This document shows positions 53,801 to 60,416 of a stretch of DNA of 64,000 nt, piece after piece. The translations under genes were made by a program, and so were the position numbers. The stretch spans positions 186,001 through 250,000 of the forward strand of contig JAIXWG010000061.1 of NCBI GenBank assembly GCA_027482245.1, given 5' to 3'. The notes below the pieces were generated by a model. That model did no database searches, was not told the origin of the DNA, and saw only the letters and a program-made list of their open reading frames with translations. Each line of letters begins with the position of its first letter. The stretch's first letter is position 1. The DNA comes from Acetobacteraceae bacterium (lineage in GTDB: Bacteria > Pseudomonadota > Alphaproteobacteria > Acetobacterales > Acetobacteraceae).

Positions 53801-54463
53801 ATACGCCGTGCGGAAGCGGCTGATCGACGGCGCGTCGAGGAACATCTCTCCCACCGGCCGCAGGGTGAGGCCCTCCAGCCTCTCCCCACTGCGCTGGGTG
53901 CCGGTGTCGAAGCGGCGGATATCCTCGATCTCGTCGCCGAAGAGGTCGACGCGGACGGGGTCGGATTCGCCCGCCGGGAACAGGTCCACGATGCCGCCGC
54001 GGATGGCGTATTCGCCGTGTTCCATGACGGTGCCGGTGCGGTGGTAGCCATTGGCTTCCAGGAATTCCGCCAGCTTCTGCGGATCCGCCCGCCCGCGGCG
54101 CTTCAGGCTGAGCGTCGCGCCGCTGAAGGCCGCGCGCGGCGGCACCTTCTGCACCAGGGCGTTCACGGTGGTCAGCAGGATGCGCGGTGCGGAACCGGGC
54201 TCGGCAAGCCGCGTCAGCGTCGCGATGCGCTCGGAGACAATCTCGGGATTGGGGGAGACACGGTCATAGGGCAGGCAGTCCCAGGCGGGGAAGCGCAGGA
54301 CCTCGGTATGCGGGGTGAAGAAGGCCAGGGCCTCCGCCATCCGGGCCATGCGGGCATCGTCGCGGCAGACATGCAGGATGGTGCCCCGCGATTCCGCCCG
54401 GCGCCGCGCCAGGAGAAGGGCGTCGTACCCCTCCGGCGCGCCATGGACCGTGATGACGCTCAT
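50849..54463 (-). CDS. mfd: Transcription-repair coupling factor Mfd
   Basis: A 1204-residue SF2 ATPase that removes RNA polymerase stalled at lesions and recruits UvrA. The UvrB-like N-terminal region is followed by the RNAP-interaction domain around VVHQDHGIGRYDGLE. The translocase motifs follow: Walker A CGDVGFGKTEVALRAAF, VDEEQHFGV, TATPIPRTL and QLRGRVGRG. A C-terminal TRCF domain is followed by a Pro/Lys-rich tail ending near the stop. The ATG at 54463 overlaps the sdhE stop as ATGA, so sdhE and mfd are one transcript. Confidence 0.96.
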   Translation of the reverse strand: MSVITVHGAPEGYDALLLARRRAESRGTILHVCRDDARMARMAEALAFFTPHTEVLRFPAWDCLPYDRVSPNPEIVSERIATLTRLAEPGSAPRILLTTVNALVQKVPPRAAFSGATLSLKRRGRADPQKLAEFLEANGYHRTGTVMEHGEYAIRGGIVDLFPAGESDPVRVDLFGDEIEDIRRFDTGTQRSGERLEGLTLRPVGEMFLDAPSISRFRTAYRELFGAAAAEDPLYVSVSAGRRHPGMEHWAGLFHEEMETLLDHLGEGTSVSLDNQAEDALAARLEMVVDHYEARRMPVREGEVPYRPAPPDRLYLDHDAWIHMLEDSRVFRFVPFEQSEHAPGIDAGGRPGRLFSDVRAEGRNVFTAYGEHAAALEKRGQRAVLAAWTRGSRERLSNLLRENNVPCEPVEDFAGVQKLPKGVVGLAILGVERGFVAPAEDSQPGIALVGEQDLLGERIARPPRRRRRADQFIADATEIAQGDLVVHQDHGIGRYDGLETIGVGSAPHECLRLIYDGGDKLFLPVENIEVLSRFGSDAAGVALDKLGGSTWQARKAKAKNRIADMAGALIRIAAERQTREAVAAIPPEGAWDEFCARFPFAETDDQQRAIADVLEDLAAGRPMDRLICGDVGFGKTEVALRAAFAVAMSGSQVAVVVPTTLLSRQHFRVFSSRFEGLPIKVAQLSRMVTPKEAALVRDGVKDGTINIVVGTHALLAKGIEFADLGMVIVDEEQHFGVAHKERLKQFKADVHVLTLTATPIPRTLQLALTGVREMSVIATPPVDRLAVRTFIMPWDGVVLREAILRERFRGGQVFCVCPRLEDLPKLRTRLAEIIPDARIAEAHGRLAPTELERVMTEFGDQKYDILLSTNIVESGLDMPAVNTLIIHRADMFGLAQLYQLRGRVGRGKQRGYAYLTWPQTHRLSAAAEKRLEVMQTLDNLGAGFTLASHDLDIRGAGNLLGEEQSGQIREVGIELYQQMLEDAVQNLKSGADKARDDADSRDWTPQINLGLPVMLPEAYVRDLPVRLGLYRRIGALQTEAEIEAMAAELTDRFGPLPGEAETLLQVVWLKALCRQVGVEKLDVGPKGIVLAFRGNRFANPPGLIDWVAGQHGAVKLRPDQKIALAQEMPYEARIRSARDLLSALAEVAQGRVPKSTTPPPAKPAPPPVKAPMPAKKNVFKAPVVPPAPKGAATKPIPFPGRWKR

Positions 54464-54795
54464 GCGGGGTCCAGCCCGAGCCCGGCCCGGATCTCCGGCG
54501 TCGCCCCGGCGGCTCGGCCGGCGCATTCCGCCGCCATGCGGGTCAGCATGGGGCTTGCGACCTCCGGCGGGATGGGGCGGCGGCCGGACAGCCAGTCCGC
54601 CAGGTCCACGTCCAGCAGTTCCAGCACCTGTTCCAGGTCGTCCAGCTCCGCCTCCGTGAAGGTGGCGATGTGGCGGGCGACGAAGGCGCCGACCATCAGG
54701 TCCGTCTCCTTCGTCCCGCGGTGCCAGGCGCGGAACTGCAGGCGCCGCCGGCGGGGGGAGAGCTGGTCGGGGGAGGAGAGTTCGGGGTCTGACAT
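54460..54795 (-). CDS. sdhE: FAD assembly factor SdhE (succinate dehydrogenase assembly factor 2)
   Basis: A 111-residue protein needed to attach FAD to SdhA. The signature WHRGTKETDLMVG contains the conserved RGxxE. The helical bundle length (about 90 residues) is right, with a short N-terminal tail. The start ATG 54795 (MSDPELSS) is preferred; ATGs at 54801 and 54804 are possible. It is divergent from recG, with only 69 bp between the starts. Confidence 0.9.
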   Translation of the reverse strand: MSDPELSSPDQLSPRRRRLQFRAWHRGTKETDLMVGAFVARHIATFTEAELDDLEQVLELLDVDLADWLSGRRPIPPEVASPMLTRMAAECAGRAAGATPEIRAGLGLDPA

Positions 54796-54864
54796 CGTCA
54801 TCATGCTCGGTGCTGGCATATAGAGGCGCATGGGAATCCTGTCAGCCCGAAGCGCCGTGATCTC

Positions 54865-56985
54865 GTGACAACGCCTGATCCCTCACCCGCGCTCCCCGCC
54901 CATCCGGCGCTTCTCGCCCCCCTCCTGGCGCCCTTGACGGAGCTGCCGGGGGTGGGGGAGACGCTGGCCCGTCTGCTCGCGGAAGCGACGGGCGGCGACC
55001 GCGTGCTGGACCTGCTGCTGCACCTGCCGGAGCGCGTCGTCATCCGCCGCCGCGTCCCCTCCCCGGCCGAGGCGCCGGCCGACCAGGACTGCATCCTGGA
55101 GGCGGAGGTGGTGTCGCTGCGCGCTGCGCGGTCCGGCCGCACGGGCCGGCCCTATGTGGAGGTGAAGGCCAGTTCGGGCGGCAAGGCCCTGACGCTGCGC
55201 TTCATGAATGGTCGGCTGCCCTGGATCCAGAAGCTGCTGCCGCCCGGCAGCTTCCGCTTCCTGTCGGGCCGGGTGATGACCGAGGCTGGCGGCGGCTACG
55301 CCCTGATGAACCCGCTGGTGGCGGAGCGGGAGGACCAGCTTCCCCTGATCGAGCCCGTCTGGCCGATGGTGCGCGATTTGACGCCGAAGCGCATCGCCAT
55401 GGCGATGGGCGCCGCGCTCGGCCGCCTGGCGCCGCTGCCGGAATGGGCCGATGGCGCGCTCTTGAAGCGGGAGGGCTGGCCGAGCTTCGACTCCGCCATC
55501 CGCGGCCTGCAACGCCCGACCGCGCTGCCGACGCTCGAGGCAAGGCGGCGCCTCGCCTATGACGAATTGCTGGCCGGCCAGGTCGCGATCGCCCTCGTCC
55601 GGCGCCGCCAGCGCGGCCGCCAGGGGCGCGCCATGCCGGGCACGGGGGAGTTGCAGGCCAAGGCGCTGGCCGCCTTCGGGCATGAACCGACCCCGGGGCA
55701 GCAGGCCGCCCTGGCCGATATCGCGGCGGACATGGCCGCGCCGCGGCGGATGCTGCGCCTGGTGCAGGGCGATGTCGGCGCGGGCAAGACGCTGGTCGCG
55801 GTGCTGGCCATGCTGCAGGCCGTGGAGTCGGGCGCCCAGGCCGCCCTCATGGCGCCGACCGAATTGCTCGCGCGCCAGCACCTGCGGACACTCGCAAAAC
55901 TCTGCCTGCCGGCGGGCGTGCATGTCGAGCTGCTGACCGGCAGCGTGAAGGGGGCGGAGCGGAAGCGCGTGCTGCGGGGCCTGGCCGATGGCTCCGTCCA
56001 GATCGTGGTCGGCACCCATGCGCTGTTCCAGGACGCCGTGACCTTCCGGGACCTCGGCCTGTCGGTCGTGGATGAACAGCACCGCTTCGGCGTCGGCCAG
56101 CGCCTGATGCTCGCCAACAAGGGCCGCGACGCCGACATGCTGGTGATGACCGCGACCCCCATCCCTCGCACCCTGCTGCTGACCCAATGGGGCGAGATGG
56201 CGGTCAGCCGGCTGGAGGGCAAACCCGCGGGACGCCAGCCCATCGCCACCCGCATCGCCAGCCAGGACCGCCTGCCGGAGATCGTGGACCGGCTGCGGGA
56301 GGCCCTGGCCCGCGGCGAGCGCGCCTACTGGGTCGTCCGCGCCATCACGGGGGGCGAGCGCGACGACAGCGTGGCGGCGGAGGACCGCTTCGTCGAACTC
56401 CAGGGCCATTTCCCCGGCCTGGTCGGCATGGCGCATGGCATGCAGGAATTGGCGGTGCGGGAGAAGGCGCTGGCCGATTTCGCCGCCGGCACCACCCGCC
56501 TGCTGGTCGCGACCACCGTGATCGAGGTCGGCGTGGACGTCCCCGAAGCGACCATCATGCTGATCGAACAGGCGGAACGCTTCGGCCTCGCCGCGCTGCA
56601 CCAGCTTCGTGGCCGCGTCGGACGCGGCTCCAAGCCTTCCTCCTGCCTGCTCGTCCATTCGGTTGGCCTGGGCGAGGCCGAGAAGCGCCGCCTGCTGGTG
56701 CTGCGGGACACGGAGGATGGCTTCCGCATCGCGGAGGAGGATCTGCTGACGCGCGGCGGCGGCGATGCGCTGGGCGCGCGGCAGTCCGGCCTGCCCGGCG
56801 CAAGGCTGCTGGACCCGCGGGAGGATGCGGAGGAATGCGCCCGCCTGACCCACATCGCCAACCGAGACGCCACCGTCCTGCTGGACCGCGACCCGCGGCT
56901 GGAGAGTGAGCGCGGCCAGGCCGCGCTGGCCCTGCTGGCGCTGTTCGACCATGACCCGACCCTGGCGCGGCTGGATGCGGGTTAG
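54865..56985 (+). CDS. recG: ATP-dependent DNA helicase RecG
   Basis: A 706-residue branch-migration helicase that processes stalled forks. The N-terminal wedge (OB-fold) domain is followed by the helicase core: Walker A GDVGAGKTLVAVLAML, VVDEQHRFGVGQR, TATPIPRTLLLT and QLRGRVGRG. Length matches the family (about 690). The start is GTG at 54865. Its 3' end overlaps the convergent hypothetical gene by 4 bp. Confidence 0.96.
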   Translation: MTTPDPSPALPAHPALLAPLLAPLTELPGVGETLARLLAEATGGDRVLDLLLHLPERVVIRRRVPSPAEAPADQDCILEAEVVSLRAARSGRTGRPYVEVKASSGGKALTLRFMNGRLPWIQKLLPPGSFRFLSGRVMTEAGGGYALMNPLVAEREDQLPLIEPVWPMVRDLTPKRIAMAMGAALGRLAPLPEWADGALLKREGWPSFDSAIRGLQRPTALPTLEARRRLAYDELLAGQVAIALVRRRQRGRQGRAMPGTGELQAKALAAFGHEPTPGQQAALADIAADMAAPRRMLRLVQGDVGAGKTLVAVLAMLQAVESGAQAALMAPTELLARQHLRTLAKLCLPAGVHVELLTGSVKGAERKRVLRGLADGSVQIVVGTHALFQDAVTFRDLGLSVVDEQHRFGVGQRLMLANKGRDADMLVMTATPIPRTLLLTQWGEMAVSRLEGKPAGRQPIATRIASQDRLPEIVDRLREALARGERAYWVVRAITGGERDDSVAAEDRFVELQGHFPGLVGMAHGMQELAVREKALADFAAGTTRLLVATTVIEVGVDVPEATIMLIEQAERFGLAALHQLRGRVGRGSKPSSCLLVHSVGLGEAEKRRLLVLRDTEDGFRIAEEDLLTRGGGDALGARQSGLPGARLLDPREDAEECARLTHIANRDATVLLDRDPRLESERGQAALALLALFDHDPTLARLDAG

Positions 56986-57704
56986 CGGGTTTCGAACGGA
57001 AAGGGCGTCGGGCGCCAGAAGCGGTTGAGGCCGTAGGCCTTGATGGTGCGGCGTTCGAGGTCGTGCAGGAAGGCCGCGATGGCGGTGCGGTCACCGGCGC
57101 GGAGGATGCTCTCGATTTCCACCTGCAAGGTCCAGTAGTCATCCATCACGCCGCGGTGGAACGGCTCCATCCGGTCGATATAGGTGCGGAGATGCTGCGC
57201 CGCGGCGGCGAAATCCCCCTGCATGGCGGCGATCCAGCCATCGATGTGCTCGACCGGTCCCATGCGGCGCGGCAATTCATGGAATTGCATGATCCAGGCG
57301 ACCACATCGTCGAAGGTCCGGACCGCGTCGAGGAAGGGCCGCACCTTCGCCTCGAAGTTGGGTAGCAGGTGCTCCTGGAAGCCGGGGCTGAAGACGTCGA
57401 AATAGACGCTGGGCGGGTCCTGCAAGTGAAGCGGCACCCAGGGCTCGGGTGGCGGCGCGCCGATCACGCGTTCGATCAGGACAGACTGTCGGAAGCTGAG
57501 TTCTGGAGGAGGTTCGAACCACGACAAAGGGCTTACGAATAGACTGAGGTCAAGTCGGTTGGCATATGCCGTGCGGCCGAGATGCAGAGCAACGACCGCG
57601 CATCCGATTGGCGGCTTGAACAACCAGCGCCCGTTCAACATCAGATCTGGATGGGTGACTGCAATTGGCGCGAGGACGGATTTGGGCTGGCGGCGCGAGC
57701 TCAT
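56982..57704 (-). CDS. Unknown protein, candidate immunity partner of the adjacent nuclease toxin
   Basis: A 240-residue protein with no signal peptide, no TM segment and no motif I recognise. The C-terminal half is helical (DGWIAAMQGDFAAAAQHLRTYIDRM), loosely TPR-like; the N-terminal half looks beta-rich with several aromatics. It starts 4 bp after the nuclease-like gene on the same strand and converges with recG. The toxin-first, immunity-second order with tight spacing is the usual layout of bacteriocin and polymorphic-toxin pairs. The base composition at its 5' end is lower in GC than its neighbours. The role is inferred from context only. Confidence 0.6.
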   Translation of the reverse strand: MSSRRQPKSVLAPIAVTHPDLMLNGRWLFKPPIGCAVVALHLGRTAYANRLDLSLFVSPLSWFEPPPELSFRQSVLIERVIGAPPPEPWVPLHLQDPPSVYFDVFSPGFQEHLLPNFEAKVRPFLDAVRTFDDVVAWIMQFHELPRRMGPVEHIDGWIAAMQGDFAAAAQHLRTYIDRMEPFHRGVMDDYWTLQVEIESILRAGDRTAIAAFLHDLERRTIKAYGLNRFWRPTPFPFETR

Positions 57705-57708
57705 CTGA

Positions 57709-58782
57709 TCACCGTGGCGGCCTCAACTCGATGACAAGCACATGCGGCGTGGCAACGCCATGTCTGATGGCGTAGGCGCTGGCAGCGCGATAGATGCGCG
57801 CAGTCTGCTGGTTGTTCAGACCCGAAGCTCCGGTTTTCACATCATACGCGCAGACAGTGCTTGTTCCTTCGACTACATGAAAAATGTCCAATCTCGTCGT
57901 ACCACGCTCACCATAGGGTCGAATCGTCCCTGTAGACCCGGCGAGCGAAATCTCTGCGCTAACGTTCGGGTTCATTCCATATCGATTGTCGATAGCGTCT
58001 CGGATCTGCAAATGCACCGCCGTACCCCACTGCTGAGCCGACAGGCCATCGCGTGACGTCGCAGCTGCGACATCCGCAACCAGGTCATCGAATTCGGGTG
58101 TCTTCGGACAGAACTCGAGCACCCGTTCTGGCGATAGCGTGCCGACAGCGACACGAAGATCAGGCTCAGCGCCTTCAAACCCGCGGCCGAGCAAGAGAAA
58201 TGGCGTGTCCGCCACATCGGCGCCGCCACGCGGACGCCGCGGCATGTTCAGGAGATAGTTGTAGACGCTCACCGCTGCCGTCATCAGCGCGCCACCGGCG
58301 AGCGGCACGGCCAGAGGCCCGCCAACCGGCACGATTTCTCCGTCTCGCGCGGCGAATTCCTGCACCACGACCTGCCCGTCCGGCAGACCGAGAGTGCAGA
58401 CTTGGCTGCCATCGGCCAGGCTCTCGCAACTTCCCACCAGGCTGCCATCGGCATTGCGGAGCGTGATGCGCCGGCCTCCATCCGGCAGTTCCTGCTCGGA
58501 CGCCCGCACGGGATGCGCCGTCGCCTCACTGGCATCCGCCGCGCGTTGCCCGGTGTGGCGGTAATGGCCGCTGACCTCCTCGGCCTCCCCGTCCCGATGC
58601 CGGGTGCAGGGCGCGACCCAGACGAGGCCATCGCCCGCCGCCTCCCCTGCCGAAACCTCCCGCCAACCCTCGGAGACCCAGGCGCGATAGGCAGCCTGCT
58701 CCGGATGGCCACGCTGCCAGTAGCGCGGATCGCGCATGGCGACGCGAAGGTCCGCAGCGTTCAGGGGGATGGGATCGGGCAT
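57709..58782 (-). CDS. Putative SOS-controlled nuclease toxin (RecB/Cas4-like PD-(D/E)XK C-terminal domain)
   Basis: A 357-residue protein. Residues 250-335 show the RecB-type nuclease pattern: GTAVHLQIRD (His257), SAEISL (Glu277), TRLDIFHV (Asp299), CAYDVKTG (Asp314-x-Lys316), and NNQQTARIY with Gln325 and Tyr331. The N-terminal part has DPRYWQRGHPE, a motif I associate with phage- and toxin-linked proteins. A Gly/Pro/Val-rich hydrophobic stretch (PVGGPLAVPLAGGALMTAA, about 152-170) separates the halves. The ATG at 58782 is chosen because AGGAGG stands five bases upstream; ATG 58809 is possible. The C-terminal coding part is visibly A/T-richer than its surroundings. A LexA box lies 50 bp upstream. 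No secretion or lysis gene is present. Function inferred. Confidence 0.7.
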   Translation of the reverse strand: MPDPIPLNAADLRVAMRDPRYWQRGHPEQAAYRAWVSEGWREVSAGEAAGDGLVWVAPCTRHRDGEAEEVSGHYRHTGQRAADASEATAHPVRASEQELPDGGRRITLRNADGSLVGSCESLADGSQVCTLGLPDGQVVVQEFAARDGEIVPVGGPLAVPLAGGALMTAAVSVYNYLLNMPRRPRGGADVADTPFLLLGRGFEGAEPDLRVAVGTLSPERVLEFCPKTPEFDDLVADVAAATSRDGLSAQQWGTAVHLQIRDAIDNRYGMNPNVSAEISLAGSTGTIRPYGERGTTRLDIFHVVEGTSTVCAYDVKTGASGLNNQQTARIYRAASAYAIRHGVATPHVLVIELRPPR

Positions 58783-58831
58783 CAACACCTCCTGCTGCGT
58801 GAAAGCCATGACGAAAGCGGATCGAAAACAA

Positions 58832-58846
58832 GAACAAAAAAAGAAC
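58832..58846 (-). promoter_or_regulatory. LexA (SOS) box GTTC-N7-GTTC upstream of the nuclease-toxin gene
   Basis: On the - strand the site reads GTTC TTTTTTT GTTC, the exact alphaproteobacterial LexA consensus (GTTC-N7-GTTC). Its near edge is 50 bp from the ATG at 58782. The next gene on the other side (ABC ATPase, 58950) is 104 bp away, so the toxin is the likelier target. DNA-damage control is inferred. Confidence 0.7.
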
Positions 58847-58949
58847 GCTCCTCATCCTCGCGGGTAAGCCCACCCACCCCCAGGGGGGGGCTTGCATCGC
58901 GCCCCCCGCCTCCTTAATCGCTGCGCCGGGGAATCCTGGGGGCTGAGCC

Positions 58950-59681
58950 TTGACCGCGCTGATCGAGATCGAGCGCCTGACCAAGCGCTTCGGCGCCTTC
59001 ACGGCCGTGGACGATGTGAGTTTCAGCGTCGCCAAGGGGGAAGTCGTCGGCTTCCTCGGGCCGAATGGCGCCGGCAAATCCACCACCATGCGCATGCTGG
59101 CGGGCTTCATGACGCCAACCGCCGGCACGGCGCGCATCTGCGGCGACGATGTCGTGGAGAAGCCCGTGGCGGCCAAGCGGCACCTCGGCTTCCTGCCGGA
59201 AGGCGCGCCGACCTACCCGGAGATGACCGTCACCGGCTTCCTCCAGTTCTGCGGCCGGGCGCGCGGCTTCCATGGTTCCGATCTGGGTGATCGCGTCGCC
59301 AAGGCGATGGCGCTGACGCAACTCGAAGGCGTGCGCTTGCAGCCGGTGGAGACACTGTCGAAGGGCTTCAAGCGCCGCGTCGGCTTGGCCGCCGCGCTGC
59401 TGCACGACCCTGCCGTACTGGTGCTGGACGAGCCGACGGATGGCCTCGACCCCAACCAGAAGCACGATGTCCGCAACCTGATCCTCGCCATGGCGCCGGA
59501 GAAGGCGATCGTGATCTCGACGCATATCCTGGAGGAAGTGGGCGCCGTCTGCTCCCGCGCCGTCGTCATCGCCCGCGGCCGCGTGGTGGCGGATGAGACG
59601 CCGGCGCAGTTGGCGGCGCGAGGCCCCAGCATGGATGCCGTCTTCCGAACGCTGACCTTGGGCGAGCAGGAGGCCGCGTGA
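58950..59681 (+). CDS. ABC transporter ATPase (GldA-like)
   Basis: A 243-residue ATP-binding protein. It has Walker A GPNGAGKSTTMRML, signature LSKGFKRRVGLAAAL and Walker B VLVLDEPTDGLDP, and belongs to the CcmA/GldA type of ABC-2 systems. ATG 58950 is preferred; an upstream start is not supported. The stop TGA shares one base with the permease ATG (TGATG, 59679-59683). The following three genes complete a GldA-F-G-DUF4340 system that is common in non-gliding proteobacteria; its substrate is unknown. Confidence 0.9.
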   Translation: MTALIEIERLTKRFGAFTAVDDVSFSVAKGEVVGFLGPNGAGKSTTMRMLAGFMTPTAGTARICGDDVVEKPVAAKRHLGFLPEGAPTYPEMTVTGFLQFCGRARGFHGSDLGDRVAKAMALTQLEGVRLQPVETLSKGFKRRVGLAAALLHDPAVLVLDEPTDGLDPNQKHDVRNLILAMAPEKAIVISTHILEEVGAVCSRAVVIARGRVVADETPAQLAARGPSMDAVFRTLTLGEQEAA

Positions 59682-60412
59682 TGGGTGGCGCGATCACGGT
59701 CTTCCGGCGCGAACTCGCCGGGTATTTCGCGACGCCCGTCGCCTATGTCTTCATCGTCATCTTCCTGATCATGGCGGGCGCGCTGACCTTCACGGTCGGC
59801 AACTTCTTCGCCCGCGGCCAGGCGGATCTGACGCCCTTCTTCACCTTCGTGCCCTGGCTGTTCCTATTCCTCGTGCCCGCGCTGACGATGCGGTTGTGGG
59901 CGGAGGAACGGCGGCTCGGCACCATCGAACTTCTGCTGACGCTGCCGATCGCGCAGTGGCAGGCGGTGCTGGGAAAATTCCTGGCGGCCTGGGCCTTCTG
60001 CGGCATCGCCCTCGCCCTGACCTTCCCGCTGGTCATCACCGTCAACGTGCTGGGCAACCCCGACAATGGCGTGATCCTGACGGGCTATCTCGGCTGCATG
60101 ATGGTGGCGGGCGCGTTCCTGGCGGTCGGCGCGGCGATCTCCGCCATGACCAAGAACCAGGTCATCGCCTTCGTCCTCGCGGTCGCGGCCTGCTTCTTCC
60201 TGACGGCGGCGGGCAGCCCGGTGGTGACGGAGTTCCTGTCGAAGCGCATCCCGCTGCTGGCGGACCTGGCGCGCGCCATCAGCATCACGGACCGGCTGAA
60301 CGGCTTCACCCGTGGCGTCATCGCCGCGCGGGACTTCGTCTTCTTCGCCTCCTTCATGGCCTTCTTCCTCTTCGCGAACACCATCGCGATCGACCAGCGG
60401 AAGGCGGACTGA
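59681..60412 (+). CDS. ABC-2 permease (GldF-like)
   Basis: A 243-residue membrane protein with about six TM segments (VAYVFIVIFLIMAGALTF, TFVPWLFLFLVPALTM, WAFCGIALALTFPLVITVNVL, GYLGCMMVAGAFLAVGAAI, VIAFVLAVAACFFLTAAG and a final FVFFASFMAFFLFANTIAI). It starts with the typical FRRELAGYFATPVAYVF of GldF/NosY-type permeases. It shares one base with the ATPase stop. The next gene starts 4 bp after its stop. Confidence 0.88.
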   Translation: MGGAITVFRRELAGYFATPVAYVFIVIFLIMAGALTFTVGNFFARGQADLTPFFTFVPWLFLFLVPALTMRLWAEERRLGTIELLLTLPIAQWQAVLGKFLAAWAFCGIALALTFPLVITVNVLGNPDNGVILTGYLGCMMVAGAFLAVGAAISAMTKNQVIAFVLAVAACFFLTAAGSPVVTEFLSKRIPLLADLARAISITDRLNGFTRGVIAARDFVFFASFMAFFLFANTIAIDQRKAD

Positions 60413-60416
60413 GCCC

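Noticed and set aside
51131..54823. 1230-codon + strand frame opposite mfd
   Set aside because: Antisense of a certain mfd. Codon bias and composition are those of a shadow frame.
54883..56952. 689-codon - strand frame opposite recG
   Set aside because: Antisense of recG, no motif.
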